From positions 23,083,401-23,147,400 of the forward strand of contig JAQFVV010000001.1 of the NCBI GenBank assembly GCA_028023455.1: a stretch of 64,000 bases of DNA, read 5' to 3'. The notes beneath the pieces were generated by a model. That model had not been told where the DNA came from. It was given only the letters and a program-made list of their open reading frames with translations, and searched no databases. The stretch is from Epiperipatus broadwayi (lineage: Eukaryota; Onychophora; Udeonychophora; Euonychophora; Peripatidae). Shown here one piece after another: positions 48,301 through 58,974 of this stretch (position 1 is the stretch's first letter; each line of letters opens with the position of its first letter). A program made the translations under genes and the position numbers.

Positions 48301-51280
48301 GAAATGAAAACAACTACATAAAAATCAAATCTCCGCTATTAAAATAAAAGCCACAGGAATGTAATTAGCTAGGTTGCTTGTTTTTTAATTAATTGATTTA
48401 AAGTAAAAACAAGCGGTATATGAAAACTATTTTAAAATAAATCGATAAACATTGAAATGAAGCGTTTTACATATAAACGTTTGTGTAGTTTGATACACGT
48501 ATTCTTTTTTTAAATAATAATAAAATTTAAACATTAAACGTTTAATGAAAATTAAAAGCTTAATAAATATTTTTGGTAATAACACCATTGAAACGGATTT
48601 CAATTCGGTTCAGTATATTGTCCTTTAAAAAAGTTGTATTGTGTTGATTATAATGAGATTTTTTTGTGTGTGTATAATAGCTATTTAAAACTGACTATGG
48701 CTAAAAAGATATAATTGTAACAATTACTTTTTAAGCATTGATGTCACAATGAGAAGTAATATGTTCAAGGGATAAATATCAAAAACTTAGCAGATTGTTA
48801 ATAATGCTAATGGACATTATACAAAATAAAGTTTAATTATCTAACATTGTATGGTTTTTGCAGTTTCAAGGAAATATTCTATTTATTTTCTGGGGATCTT
48901 CAATCGTACTTTTGTCATCTTTTTTTTTTTTGTTTTGATTTTGTATAAAATTGTGATATCAGAGACATAAATTATTTTTTCATTGTCTCTTTGGTTAGCA
49001 AACTCTTAAAATAACTTTGAATTATTCCATTTCTGAAGAAATATGATTGTATTTTTAAATTGTCTATCAAATTAAATTACATATATATATATTTTTAAGT
49101 ATTTAGGTAAATAGTGATTGATTATCAGATAAATTCAGATTTTCACTGACTGCACCCCGAGTTTCTGGTGTCAGAGTTTTTAACATCCTTTTGCTTTTGA
49201 AATATCATTGCTTCTAGATATTAAAGTTTCAAAAATCACTATTTTCTTTATAAAACCTTCAAATGTATTACTTGTGAAATCAATTAAATGTGAACTTTTA
49301 CTACCTCACTTTTTATTTCCAACTTTTTAATTATTTTTATGATCTTTTCAAGAGTATAATAGGAAAATTGATATTTATGTATTAATCTGGCAATGATGAA
49401 AGTCCAGGCACAAACAAATGTGTATATGATATATAGACCAAATCAAACACATTTACAATTTTCTAAAAGGAAATGAATTAATTTTGTAAGTGAATATTAG
49501 ATAATATTCTGATGAAGAAAAAGTTATTAGTCAAAATGTTGGTTTTAATCGATTTAAAAATGTAATTATCAATAATAAAAATTTTTTTTAATCTAAAATG
49601 AAGAATCAAGTGAACATTTTTAACACTGCAATTAATTTGTACTAACAATATAATGGAATCAAAAATTGACAGGATTGTCTTTAAAAATCTATTTATTTGC
49701 TAATCTTTTTTCTTTTTGGTAGTGATTTAGTATTTTAATGCTGATGCCTCCAAAAATCACACACATACACAAAACAAACCTAGAAGTATCTAATGTTTAT
49801 TCATGTTATTCCTTGTCAAACAAAATATTTTTCATTATCAAGATCTTTTACTACATAGGATTAAAGGAAGATGGAGCAAATTAATCTCTATTGAAATCAG
49901 TTGAATTAAACTTTCTTTGCTTTAGTATAACATTTTAATGTGATATTATCATTGAATTAAATGCAAAATTGTATGTCAAAAATTATTCAAAGTAACAATT
50001 TTTTAAAATCAATTTTATAAATCATAATTTTAATGTCTCTAATAAATGTCAGTTATTTTATCATAGTATCCTCATGCAGTTTTTAATGTTTAGTTAATGA
50101 TCTGATTTTTAACTATTTTTTTAAAGTAATTATATAAGGAAGGATTTATAAATTTGTTTCTTCAATTTTGTAATTGTACATTTAATTAAGGATATATTAA
50201 AACTCTGAATCCCCCTCCCCCACCATGACGATCATGATTTAAACAAAACAATTTATATTTATGAATAAATAGAATAATTTTATCTTTTAAAAATAATAAT
50301 TTATGATATACATAAAATTATATCATTTGAGCAATAATATGCAAGCATTCACAGAGCAAAGTATGAGTTTTAAGGGATTATAGAAATAAAGAGAAATAGA
50401 AGAAGAAAGAAGTTTATTACTAATCATAAGTAGAGAAGTCGTTTTGAATATTTGAATAGTAGAGAAGAAACATAAGATAATACTGTTAGTTAACAGTACT
50501 GTCTTTTGATATTGATTAATGGTGATGATAATGAAATATTTTTTATATTAATGCACTTTTTTAAAACTACTACAATTCAATTTACAATGACATTACTCGA
50601 ATGCTCTCATTTTTGTTGATATTGTCTTTGATAAATCTGCTAAAAAAAGTTAAATCAGTACTATTTATAGTGGGATTTAATAATTGATATGCTAATTGAG
50701 TTTAAAGTTTATATCTGGGTCTAAAAAAAAACAATAATTGGTAACCTAATAAAATAATTAGTAAAAATCTTTAAAGGATTTATATTGATAATGTAATCTA
50801 AAATGGTTATGTTAAAGTAATGTCATACTTGAAAATTGAACTGTAGTAGTTTGCTATGAATAAATACTAAATGTTGACGATTAAAATATATAGGTAATGA
50901 TTTGGTCATTTAATGAAGGCTAGTTCTACAGAAATGCATCTTAAGGATCATTCGCTTTTTTCATGCCTTTATCATTTGTCTAGAGAGATAGAGTTTATAA
51001 GTTTTGTTGAATTTTGAATTCATCTCTTTAATTGTTGCTAACATTTTTACAAATATTTGTTGATATTATCTAATGTATTAAAGATATTTCTTTATCTATA
51101 AAGTTAAAAAAACTAGTTAAAGAATAAATAAATTAGAGAATAATACTATATGTAAATGATAAATATTTTGAAATTGTATTAACATTTTGAATTAATGTTA
51201 CCATTTGAAAATTCTGAATGATTTGCATTTTAAGTTTTATAAGTATTTGTTTTATAGTATTATGATTATTGTTTTAACAG
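48301..51280. other. Hip intron before the second exon
   Basis: A+T-rich, nothing recognised. It ends with TTTTAACAG, the acceptor of the exon at 51281. Confidence 0.45.
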
Positions 51281-51409
51281 GAAGCAGAAAAACAAAAAAG
51301 TGAATCATCGGGAGCCTTTGGTGGCAGTGGTGGTGGCAGTGGCAAAGGAGGCATGCCTGCTGGTTTAGAATCATTATTACAAGATCCAGAAATTTTGCAA
51401 GCATTTCAA
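51281..51409 (+). CDS. ST13: Hip (ST13) exon, Gly-rich and DP-region start
   Basis: A 43-codon in-frame exon: EAEKQKSESSGAFGGSGGGS, then GKGGMPAGLESLLQDPEILQ and AFQ. It continues the charged region from 24210-24326, passes through a Gly-rich linker (GGMP repeats in vertebrates, GGSGGGSGKGGMP here) and begins the C-terminal DP domain; human Hip reads LNEILSDPEVLAAMQ at this point. Boundaries are TTTTAACAG before and CAA/GTTAGT after, phase 0 at both ends. The rest of the DP domain was not found in the following 12.5 kb, so another large intron follows. Confidence 0.85.
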
Positions 51410-52249
51410 GTTAGTTATATTTACACATCGTAATATATATTTAGTTTATATATATTTTAAATTATAGCATAGATTTAAAGGAAAAAATTATTATTGCTAA
51501 TTATGTTGTATCTTCATTATATAATAAATGTGGTAACCATAAAATTATAATTTATATAAACAATATTTAAGTATTTCTTTATTACAACATTTTTTATTTT
51601 ATAATCTCGTAAAGTTTAATGTACTTGTATTTTTTTTAATCCAGAACACTAACAATGATATTATTATTAAAGTTTAATTGATGATGATGTTGCTTTTTCA
51701 ACTTTTGTTAATTTTTGCTATATTCTTCAAATATTTTTTAAGTATATTTTTTTCTTATGATCATCCATGGGCTTTTTTTTCTTTCTCTCTTTTTTGAAAA
51801 TTCTCCACTATTTTCTCTCATATATCTTTCGTAACTTCGTCTTTAAGGAGCACATGTAATTCTGTATCTTTTCTTAATTTTCTCAATACATATTGTTTAA
51901 TTTTTTTATCTTATCTATTTATCTCATCTTTTGCATTTTCTCCAAATCTTTATTTGGAAGACTCCGATCTTTTTTAAATCTCTACCTATTCTTCATTATT
52001 TCAGTTTTTCAATGTAACAAATAATTATCATTGCTTTAATTCATTATTGATTCAGTACAGAATAAATGTCTCACCATGTTTAATTTAGTTATTTCAATCC
52101 ATAGCCACCACACCAATGAACATTCTTATTTTATTCATACATAAAAATCCTGCTTAGTTATTGTAATTTTTATTCTGATGTCTTTTATAGAAAATCATTT
52201 TCAGTTAGTCAGCTTCATAAATATTTAAAACTGTTAATCTAATAGACAG
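51410..52249. other. Hip intron, no recognised gene
   Basis: Donor GTTAGT followed by A+T- and pyrimidine-rich sequence. Nothing supported. Confidence 0.4.
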
Positions 52250-52680
52250 TGTATCCTTTTATGTTGCATTTATTTAATTGTGGTTATTGTTCTATTAAAT
52301 TTATTCTCACCATCTGCAAGCCTGCCAGTACATTTAATGACTTCTTTTTTAATATTAATTCCATAGTTGTCATAAATTTATACTTTCACTCATGTTTCAT
52401 TTATGTAAATATACCATTTAATCTTAACAAAATAATTTTACAAATATCTTTTATCTTGTATCTTAAAAATGTAAATTTAAATAGTGCAATTCATTTTAAC
52501 AAATATCTTTTCAAAATCAACAAATGCTATTTTTTTTTCTTTTTAAATATGACTAATAACAGAAACTGCTACATTTGCATCTTTTGTCTTTCTATATTTT
52601 ATAAATACTGTATATCTCCATTGAAATACATGGATATCATTTGCCATCATTAACAGTCTCTGGTAAAAAAATATGGTCAT
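52250..52680 (-). pseudogene. Possible reverse-transcriptase fossil
   Basis: The minus strand reads KEKKIAFVDFEKIF near 52530, resembling reverse transcriptase motif A (FVDFEKAFD). About 50 codons later it reads NYGINIKKEVIKC followed by a RLADGENKFN stretch, which could be a decayed V.QG..LS....FN region. No YxDD motif was found and there are stops. The + strand 134-codon frame here is the antisense. Confidence 0.3.
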
Positions 52681-53270
52681 TCTAAGGTCAATAGAGAAAA
52701 AAAAGATAAATGGCAATAAATAAAAATTTTAAAGATTAATTTGTAATTTTATATACTCATTGCAAAACTCATCTTTAATAAATTAATCACAAATTCTGCC
52801 ACGTATAACATATACTGATCCTTTAACCTGATCATTTGACATTTTGCAAAACTATTTTTTACTTCTGTAACAAATTTTTCTTTCTAAAAGACTTCAATGT
52901 TTTATTTAATTATAGAAAAACAATGACCCAAGATATTTCAACTTATTTTTGTATATAATAGTTTAAAAATACTATATTATAATTGAATTGCCACAATTCT
53001 TTGATGATATTTTATGATTGCTTAATTGCATCAGAATTACTGTAATTTATCATTTGCATTAGAATAAAACCATGATAAAAAAAATATTGACAATATATCT
53101 AATGTATTTATTTATTTTCTTCAAATATATTTTATGTGCAAATGAATTTCATTAATATTTCTAATATTCTCACATTTTGCTACATTGTGCTTGTTTTAAT
53201 AAACAAAGTAATTCTTCCTTAGTGTCTTCCTGAAGGTTTGTAGTGATGGGTTTTTTAGTTGTATTTATTT

Positions 53271-53756
53271 ATTGAACTATTTTCAACATCTAATATTAAA
53301 TAGTGTCTTCAGAAAAATTTAACTTTTATTTAAATTTTCCAATTACATTCAACTGTTAGTAATAGCATACAGGTTAGTTATATGCACAGTGTTTCAAAAT
53401 ATATTCACCTCTCTTTCTCAAGTCTTACTGGCCTGACTACTGACAGTGCTAGCATGGGAATTGAATCTGGATCCTTAGATTGAGTTTTAAAGTAATGCTA
53501 TAACCAACTGAGCCACTACCTTAAAATTCAATATTCAAGAATCTAAGATCCCATGTTTGATTTCCATGCTAATACTGTCACTGGTCAGGCCAGCAACACT
53601 TGAAGAAGAGAAGAGAATAATACCTCTGAAAATATCGTGCATATACTAACCTGTGTGCTAGTACTAACAGTGGAATGTAATTGGAAAATTTAAGTAAAAT
53701 TAATTTTTTCTAAAGACATTCAATACTTAATATTAGATGATGGAAATAGTCCAATA
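53271..53756. repeat. Head-to-head inverted SINE pair (hairpin)
   Basis: The left arm (about 53271-53490) and right arm (about 53535-53756) are inverted copies with scattered differences. Shared stretches include AAATTTTCCAATTACATTC, GGCCTGAC and TTAGCATGG/CTAGCATGG. The left copy has a tRNA-like head on the minus strand; the right copy lacks the A-box end. Confidence 0.75.
53440..53520 (-). repeat. tRNA-derived SINE head
   Basis: On the minus strand TGGCTCAGTTGG (53504-53515) is a perfect A box. GGATCCAGATTCAATTCC (53457-53474) is a B-box-like sequence at tRNA spacing. The body continues toward 53271. It would supply an internal RNA polymerase III promoter. Confidence 0.65.
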
Positions 53757-55150
53757 TATAAATATAATTCTTCTCTTATTTTTTTTTACTATTTTTTTAA
53801 AAGTATGTAGCTTATTCTTTTATATCTTTTTATTTATTAATATAAAACCACTATAGCACAAATACATAGTAAACAAACCATGAAGCTTTTAAATTTTATG
53901 ATGAGCAATTAATCATTAGATCTTTCTAGAATGCTTTCAGTAAATTGAGAACCGTATTCATTCTCAGTAAGTACTTAACACTGGTCATAAAGCATAGTTG
54001 CCTTCCAAGCAGTCGGCAGTCAATGCTTTGACATATAAAAAAAAATACTTAACAGTGAAAGCTTACTAGCCATATCTAATTGTTTTCTATAAAATTTTAA
54101 GGTTTGTTTATTACATATATTTTTAATTAATAACAACTATTTTCTTATTTCAACAACTGCTTTAATTTTTGTGAACCTTTTTAAATCTATTTCAGTGGCA
54201 TCAGATCTGCTGATTTACGTAATTTGAAATTATAGTAATCATTTAACATTCCTTCGATATTGCATGCTTACCTTAGTTTTCATCCATCTATTATTTGCAA
54301 TAAGTATATATAATTATAATGCTAAAGTACAGTATTTTTTAATTTACAGCATTAAAGCATTCACATTATTTATTGCTTTCATTTCTTTTGTTTAACTTTT
54401 TTTATAGACGTTTGCTAATTAAAAAAAAAAATGCTTCTGGTAGTTTTTAAGTGTTTAATTTTTTATCCCTTTAAACCCATCATTAATAAAAATGGGGAGG
54501 GGGGTGCTAAATTAAGATGAAACGCACACATACAATAAAAATAAAATTTCTTAACAGAACTTTTTAATTGTAGGCAGTGCTACAATGAATTTAATTTTTT
54601 CTCTAAATAACTGATTTTTACAAATATATTAAGAGTAATAAAATTAATATTTCTGTTTGTAATATTAAGAAATAATTGGAGATATTTTGTGCGGTTTAGT
54701 GCAATAGTAGAGTGTAGAGCTCTAGAATATAGTCATCTCCTATTGATTACAGTTCTAGCAGTTGAACGATCAAACTTTTTAAAAACTCTTCAATTATTAT
54801 TATTTTTTATTGGAGATTTATATAAGTAATTAAGCCAAAGTGATAAAAGGATATCTATACTATCAGGTAGCTAAAAATTAAAGTTAGGAAATTAAAAGAA
54901 ATAATTATTAGTTTTTTTTTTATTAATTAAGTTTCAATAATATTATACTTTATTGTACAAAAATAGATTACATGAAATTGTTGTTTACCAAAAATTACAT
55001 TGTTGAAAATACATGGTTTAAAACTATATGGCTTTGGAACAAACAGAAAAAATTGTTAAAAAAGGAATATGTAAAAACAACAACAACAACAACAAAATTA
55101 ATAATTGTTCTTGTTACAGAAAAGTCATAATTTGTTTTTTGAGATTATGG
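53757..55150. other. Hip intron, no recognised gene
   Basis: A+T-rich. A (CAA)n run at 55075-55095 lies just outside the 3' side of LINE copy B. A tRNA-like patch at about 54690-54760 was not firm enough to call. Confidence 0.4.
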
Positions 55151-58100
55151 TTTGTCTCAGGTTTTTAATAGTGACCATGTAGCAGCAAATATATCTGGGT
55201 GTGCAATTTTGCCATCTCTGGCCTTCAGTTGTTCGAGCTTATTAGAGAATGTGGCTGAGTGCTTTGTGGTATTGTCTCCAAGGCAGAAAGTACATCTGGT
55301 ACACCAGAAACTATATAAACAAAAAGTTGCTGCACGAGCTGCTGGTATTGAGTTTTTACTGAGTGTCTCTATTGTTATCAAGTGTGGTGTTATTTTGTCT
55401 ATATGTGTTAATCATAATTTCTCGGGTATTAGTTAGAGCTGTGCAGGTGCAAAATAGGTGCTGTTGTGTTTATTCTTCCCTATGGCACAAGGAACAAAAA
55501 CATCAATTTTGTTGTAAAACCTGCGGTATTTAAGGAAATAGTAGGTACGTAGAGCATGAAGATTTACCTTTAAAAGAAAGTCAAAAAATTTGGGTTCCAA
55601 TGATCATTTTTTAAATTGCTGCATCAAACGACTATTGTTCATATTTAGCATAAATGAGTGAGGATCTGTAGTTATGTCTGGGTACAGCATATTATAAATA
55701 GTCCAATAGGTGTATCTACCGGCACCCAAAAAAGACACCTGATCATAAATGCTTTGAAGTTGGTTTACGAGCAAAGACAAATATCCGTGTGAAGGTGGTG
55801 TTCAGTCTGTGGGTGTTATTTGAAGGATGCATTCGAGCACTGGAAAACTTCTTATCAGTGCAGCTAGGAGATTAATACTTTTTTGTTTGTGAAAAATTTG
55901 TATGGAGTGAAGACCTAATCCATTTCTGGTTGTTAGAAGACTAAGTTGTTTTACAGATATGGAGACTACTTTTCTGCACCATAATAGCTTGCTGCAGAGT
56001 GAGTAAATGGATGAAGTGAAAGATTTAATGAAATTTATGATTGGTGAGTAATAGGTTAATTTTGTAGTTACAAACTGATTGAAAAGGCATACTTTTGCAT
56101 ATAGTGAGAGGTAGGTTTTGGAGAGAGAAGTGGTTGTACGTTCAGCATCATCTTTCAGTTTTTTCTGGATCTTTTGTCTCATTGCAGAGGGCCCTAGGTA
56201 GAAAGGAAACCCAAGGAAATTAGTTGGTTTCCCATGATAAACTTGTGTATTTATCTTGCCAGTGTAAAGAAACCAAGCTGATGTTTTGTTAATATTGATT
56301 TTGAGTTTATATTTGAGGGGGTATTCATTAAGTATTTTTTCCAGAGTAGATAGTTGTTTTTTGGATGTAAGAAAAAAAAGTAAAGTCATCCATGTATGCA
56401 ATACATGGTATATATAGTCCAGTGTGGGGAATTTGGATTCCTTGTAATTTTTGTTGTATTTTGTTTATGAGAGGGTTAATGTAGAACATAAATAATAATG
56501 AACTGAGTGGAGATCCTTAAGGTATGGATTGGTGGGGAGAGAAGGAAGTCATGTTCTACCATTAATTGTAATATGGATTTCACGACTAAGGAGTAGATTG
56601 GTTAGTAGGTATAAAAGATAGCGAGGTATTTTGGTGTCTGCAAGGGTCTCAATTAAAATTTCAATAGAGACTGAGTCAAAAGCAGCCTCAATGTCAATTT
56701 GAACAGCCATTGGAGCATACTTTTTCTGCTCTCTAACTGAATTTACAATGGTTGTGAAAATGAGGGCAGCTTGGCCTGTTTAGGAGCCTTTTTTTGCATG
56801 TTGCATTGGTGATAATAGAGAGAGGAGATATGGTTTGATTTTATCTTTTAGAACCTTTTCCAGAATTTTAATACCAAGGGGGCTCATGGAGATTGGTCGC
56901 AGATTAGATAGATTGGATATTGAAGCTTGCTTTTTGTTGAATGGAACTAATGAGATTGGATATAGATCTTTTAGGTTATACAGCCTTTGTGATAGATAAT
57001 TTGCTAAATCACATAGATATGTGGTGGTAAACTGACTGAGATGTGAAAATACAAATTTATGGATTTCATGTGGCCCTGTATGACAAGAGTTTGGAATTGT
57101 GGTTAGCTTCAGCAAGAAATCAGTAGCATGGAAAGGTTTATCTAACTCTGGTTGGCCAAATAGATCTTCAGGTGGTGTGAAAGCACAATGTGGCTGCAGC
57201 TTTTGCTTGAAATATTTGTATATTGGCTCTATCATATTATGTCTGGCTTTGATAACACCATTGTTTTCAAGTGCTTGTGGAACTCTGACAGTGGAAGGAT
57301 ACTCCAGAGCCCATCTAATGTACCCTCGTGTCCAGGTGTGTTGTTTTGTTAGACAGATTTTTTTCTTTTTTATGGCAAGGTACTCTTTTAGAGTGTTGCA
57401 GATGTCATTATGTATTTATGTAAGTCTTTTTATATGTGCATAGGAATTTGGAGAGCAGATTTACACATGGTGATTCATTTATGTAGCTCATCGGCCAAAG
57501 TTAAGAGTCTTGAGGGTGGTGGTGTGGTTTGGGTAATATGATTTATATTAAATGACAATGTTGATAAAGGAAATGTACCATTGAACAGGATCAAGTTGCA
57601 TAATGTTGTGTTTAAATATTATAATATATGTTTCAGAGTACAAAAATTCAGAAGTGTGTGCAGGAAGAATTATTCTTATTGTTTTATGAAGTTGAATTGT
57701 TGATGTTTGCATTGTACTTAGATTGAGTTCAAGCATTTGGCTAGAGTGATCAGAGAAGGGTGAGGGATTAAATGTTAACTTAATTAAGTGATGAAGCATG
57801 TGCGAATAAAAACACAAGTTAATAAGCGAGGTGTAATGACTGTTGTAGAAAGAGATAGAGTTGGGTGGTAAGAAACCTTCAGCACTCATTAGTGGTATTG
57901 CAAATTGGTGTAGCCACTTTGAAACAAAAGTGTGATAACTCATGTTAAAATCACCCATTAAGATAACTGGGTAAAAGGTTGATGATAAAAGTGAGTTGAT
58001 GGTAAGCAGTAATCTTTAGATGACAGCTGGTCCAGGAGGTATGTAAAACAAAAATTATGTTGAGTGCAACGGTATGGTGATGAACAGTGACTATAAGTAG

Positions 58101-58328
58101 GTTTGAGTCAATATATATAATTTTAAAGGATGAAAATTGGCAACTTCTTGTGATGACTAGTCCAGTGCCTCCTGAGTGATGGTGAATCTTGTGAACAGGT
58201 GGAAAAGCCTTGGGTCCTTAAAAAGGTTGTGGGGTCAATCTGAGAACCACTATATATTTTAGTTTCCAGCAGACCTAGGATGTGTGGCTGTGTAAAGTGA
58301 ATCCATTTACTTAGCTGGAAGCTTTTTT
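55151..58328 (-). mobile_element. L1/Tx1-like LINE, copy B: main ORF2 and 3' part
   Basis: Same family as copy A, better preserved. In transcription order: endonuclease (58328-57548, includes the conserved acidic LGLLETK and MGDFNMSYHTF), a linker, then the reverse transcriptase fingers (57235-56780, SNLRPISMSPLGIKILEKVL). The palm follows (QIDIEAAFDSVSIEILIETL near 56690, then YMDD near 56397), then the post-RT region (56340-55802, GKPTNFLGFPFYLG and LCSKLLW) and a terminal Cys/His segment (55381-55157, FWCTRCTFCLG). The first codons of the endonuclease lie beyond the Merlin insertion at 61602-61661. Stops and at least one frameshift after YMDD inactivate it. Confidence 0.8.
55802..57235 (-). 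pseudogene. LINE copy B reverse transcriptase and post-RT domain
   Basis: The longest intact pieces are 57235-56780 and 56401-55802. The first carries fingers motifs ending at RPISMSPLG. Between them, with stops, lie IDIEAAFDSV (motif A aspartate) and LTNLLLSREIHITINGR. Motif C reads CIAYMDDFTFFLTS in one frame, but the long 56401 frame is shifted by one, so a small indel sits in the A-run after it. The second piece (KTYLSLYAKVCLFNQFVTTK, LLTTRNGLGLHS) matches post-RT regions of L1/Tx1-like elements. Catalytic residues are recognisable, but the ORF is broken. Confidence 0.75.
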
Positions 58329-58436
58329 GGTAAAAGCCTGAAATCCGGGCACGGCCGCTTGGGGCATTGTTTACGTGTCAAAACACATAAAAATGCCATT
58401 TCGGCGGCCGCGGCCTTACAGGCTAATACAACATTT

Positions 58437-58930
58437 ACGTATTGTATTAACCCATTGAGCTAGGCTGCTTTACATGACATCACACAAAAATATTACGGCC
58501 TGTTTTGTGCTTCGAAGCTATTTATGCGTATTCGTTCTTTTTATAGCTGATTACCTTATCGCTTGAGGGTGTTTAAATTTCAATGTGATACGACTTTTTC
58601 AAATCTCCGTAATAGAGTAATGTCATTTCGATTTAAAAAATGTTGTTAATTATTAAGAATTGTCATATGGTCCCCACCTTTCCCGAAAAAAGGTTAATAT
58701 GTAAAAAAATTGGCAAAGTGTATGTTCGAACAGGCTTCGCCAAAGCTCACGCGCTAAGTCACGTTTCAGCGTGGTGGGGAAAATATTCTAGACCACTAAA
58801 AGATCTGAGACGAACGTGCAATTTTGAAACTTTTCTTCAGATAAATTGCCGAGTACAGAAAGTGGGTGAGATTGTGGGTTTTTTTTTTTTTTGTCAGGCA
58901 CACGTAATGTCCACTTTTTATTACAGCAAT
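58437..58930 (+). repeat. Merlin 5' module, first copy (partial)
   Basis: TATTGTATTAACCCATTGAG...CTTTACATGACATCA, then CGACTTTTTCAAATCTCCGT, AATTGTCATATGGTCCCCAC and CTCACGCGCTAAGTCAC, ending in a decayed transposase start (RNVHF-like) near 58920. The same order recurs at 59580-59945 leading to the readable transposase, so the leader plus first codons are duplicated within the element. Confidence 0.75.
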
Positions 58931-58974
58931 AAAATCGAATAAATAATTTTAAAAAGTCCAAAGTTTGTGTCATT

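Noticed and set aside
49508-49545. CTGATGAAG...CAAAATG as a decayed Penelope-type hammerhead
   Set aside because: The GAAA is lost and no paired stems are evident.
52249-52653. + strand 134-codon ORF as a membrane protein
   Set aside because: Phe/Ile/Asn-rich composition is what random A+T-rich DNA gives, and the opposite strand has the more plausible, though weak, reverse-transcriptase reading.
57099-57443. + strand 114-codon ORF
   Set aside because: Antisense shadow of the LINE copy B linker and reverse transcriptase fingers.
58232-58250. TCTGAGAACCACTAT as a hAT terminal sequence
   Set aside because: It lies in the readable endonuclease frame of LINE copy B and no inverted partner or duplication was found.
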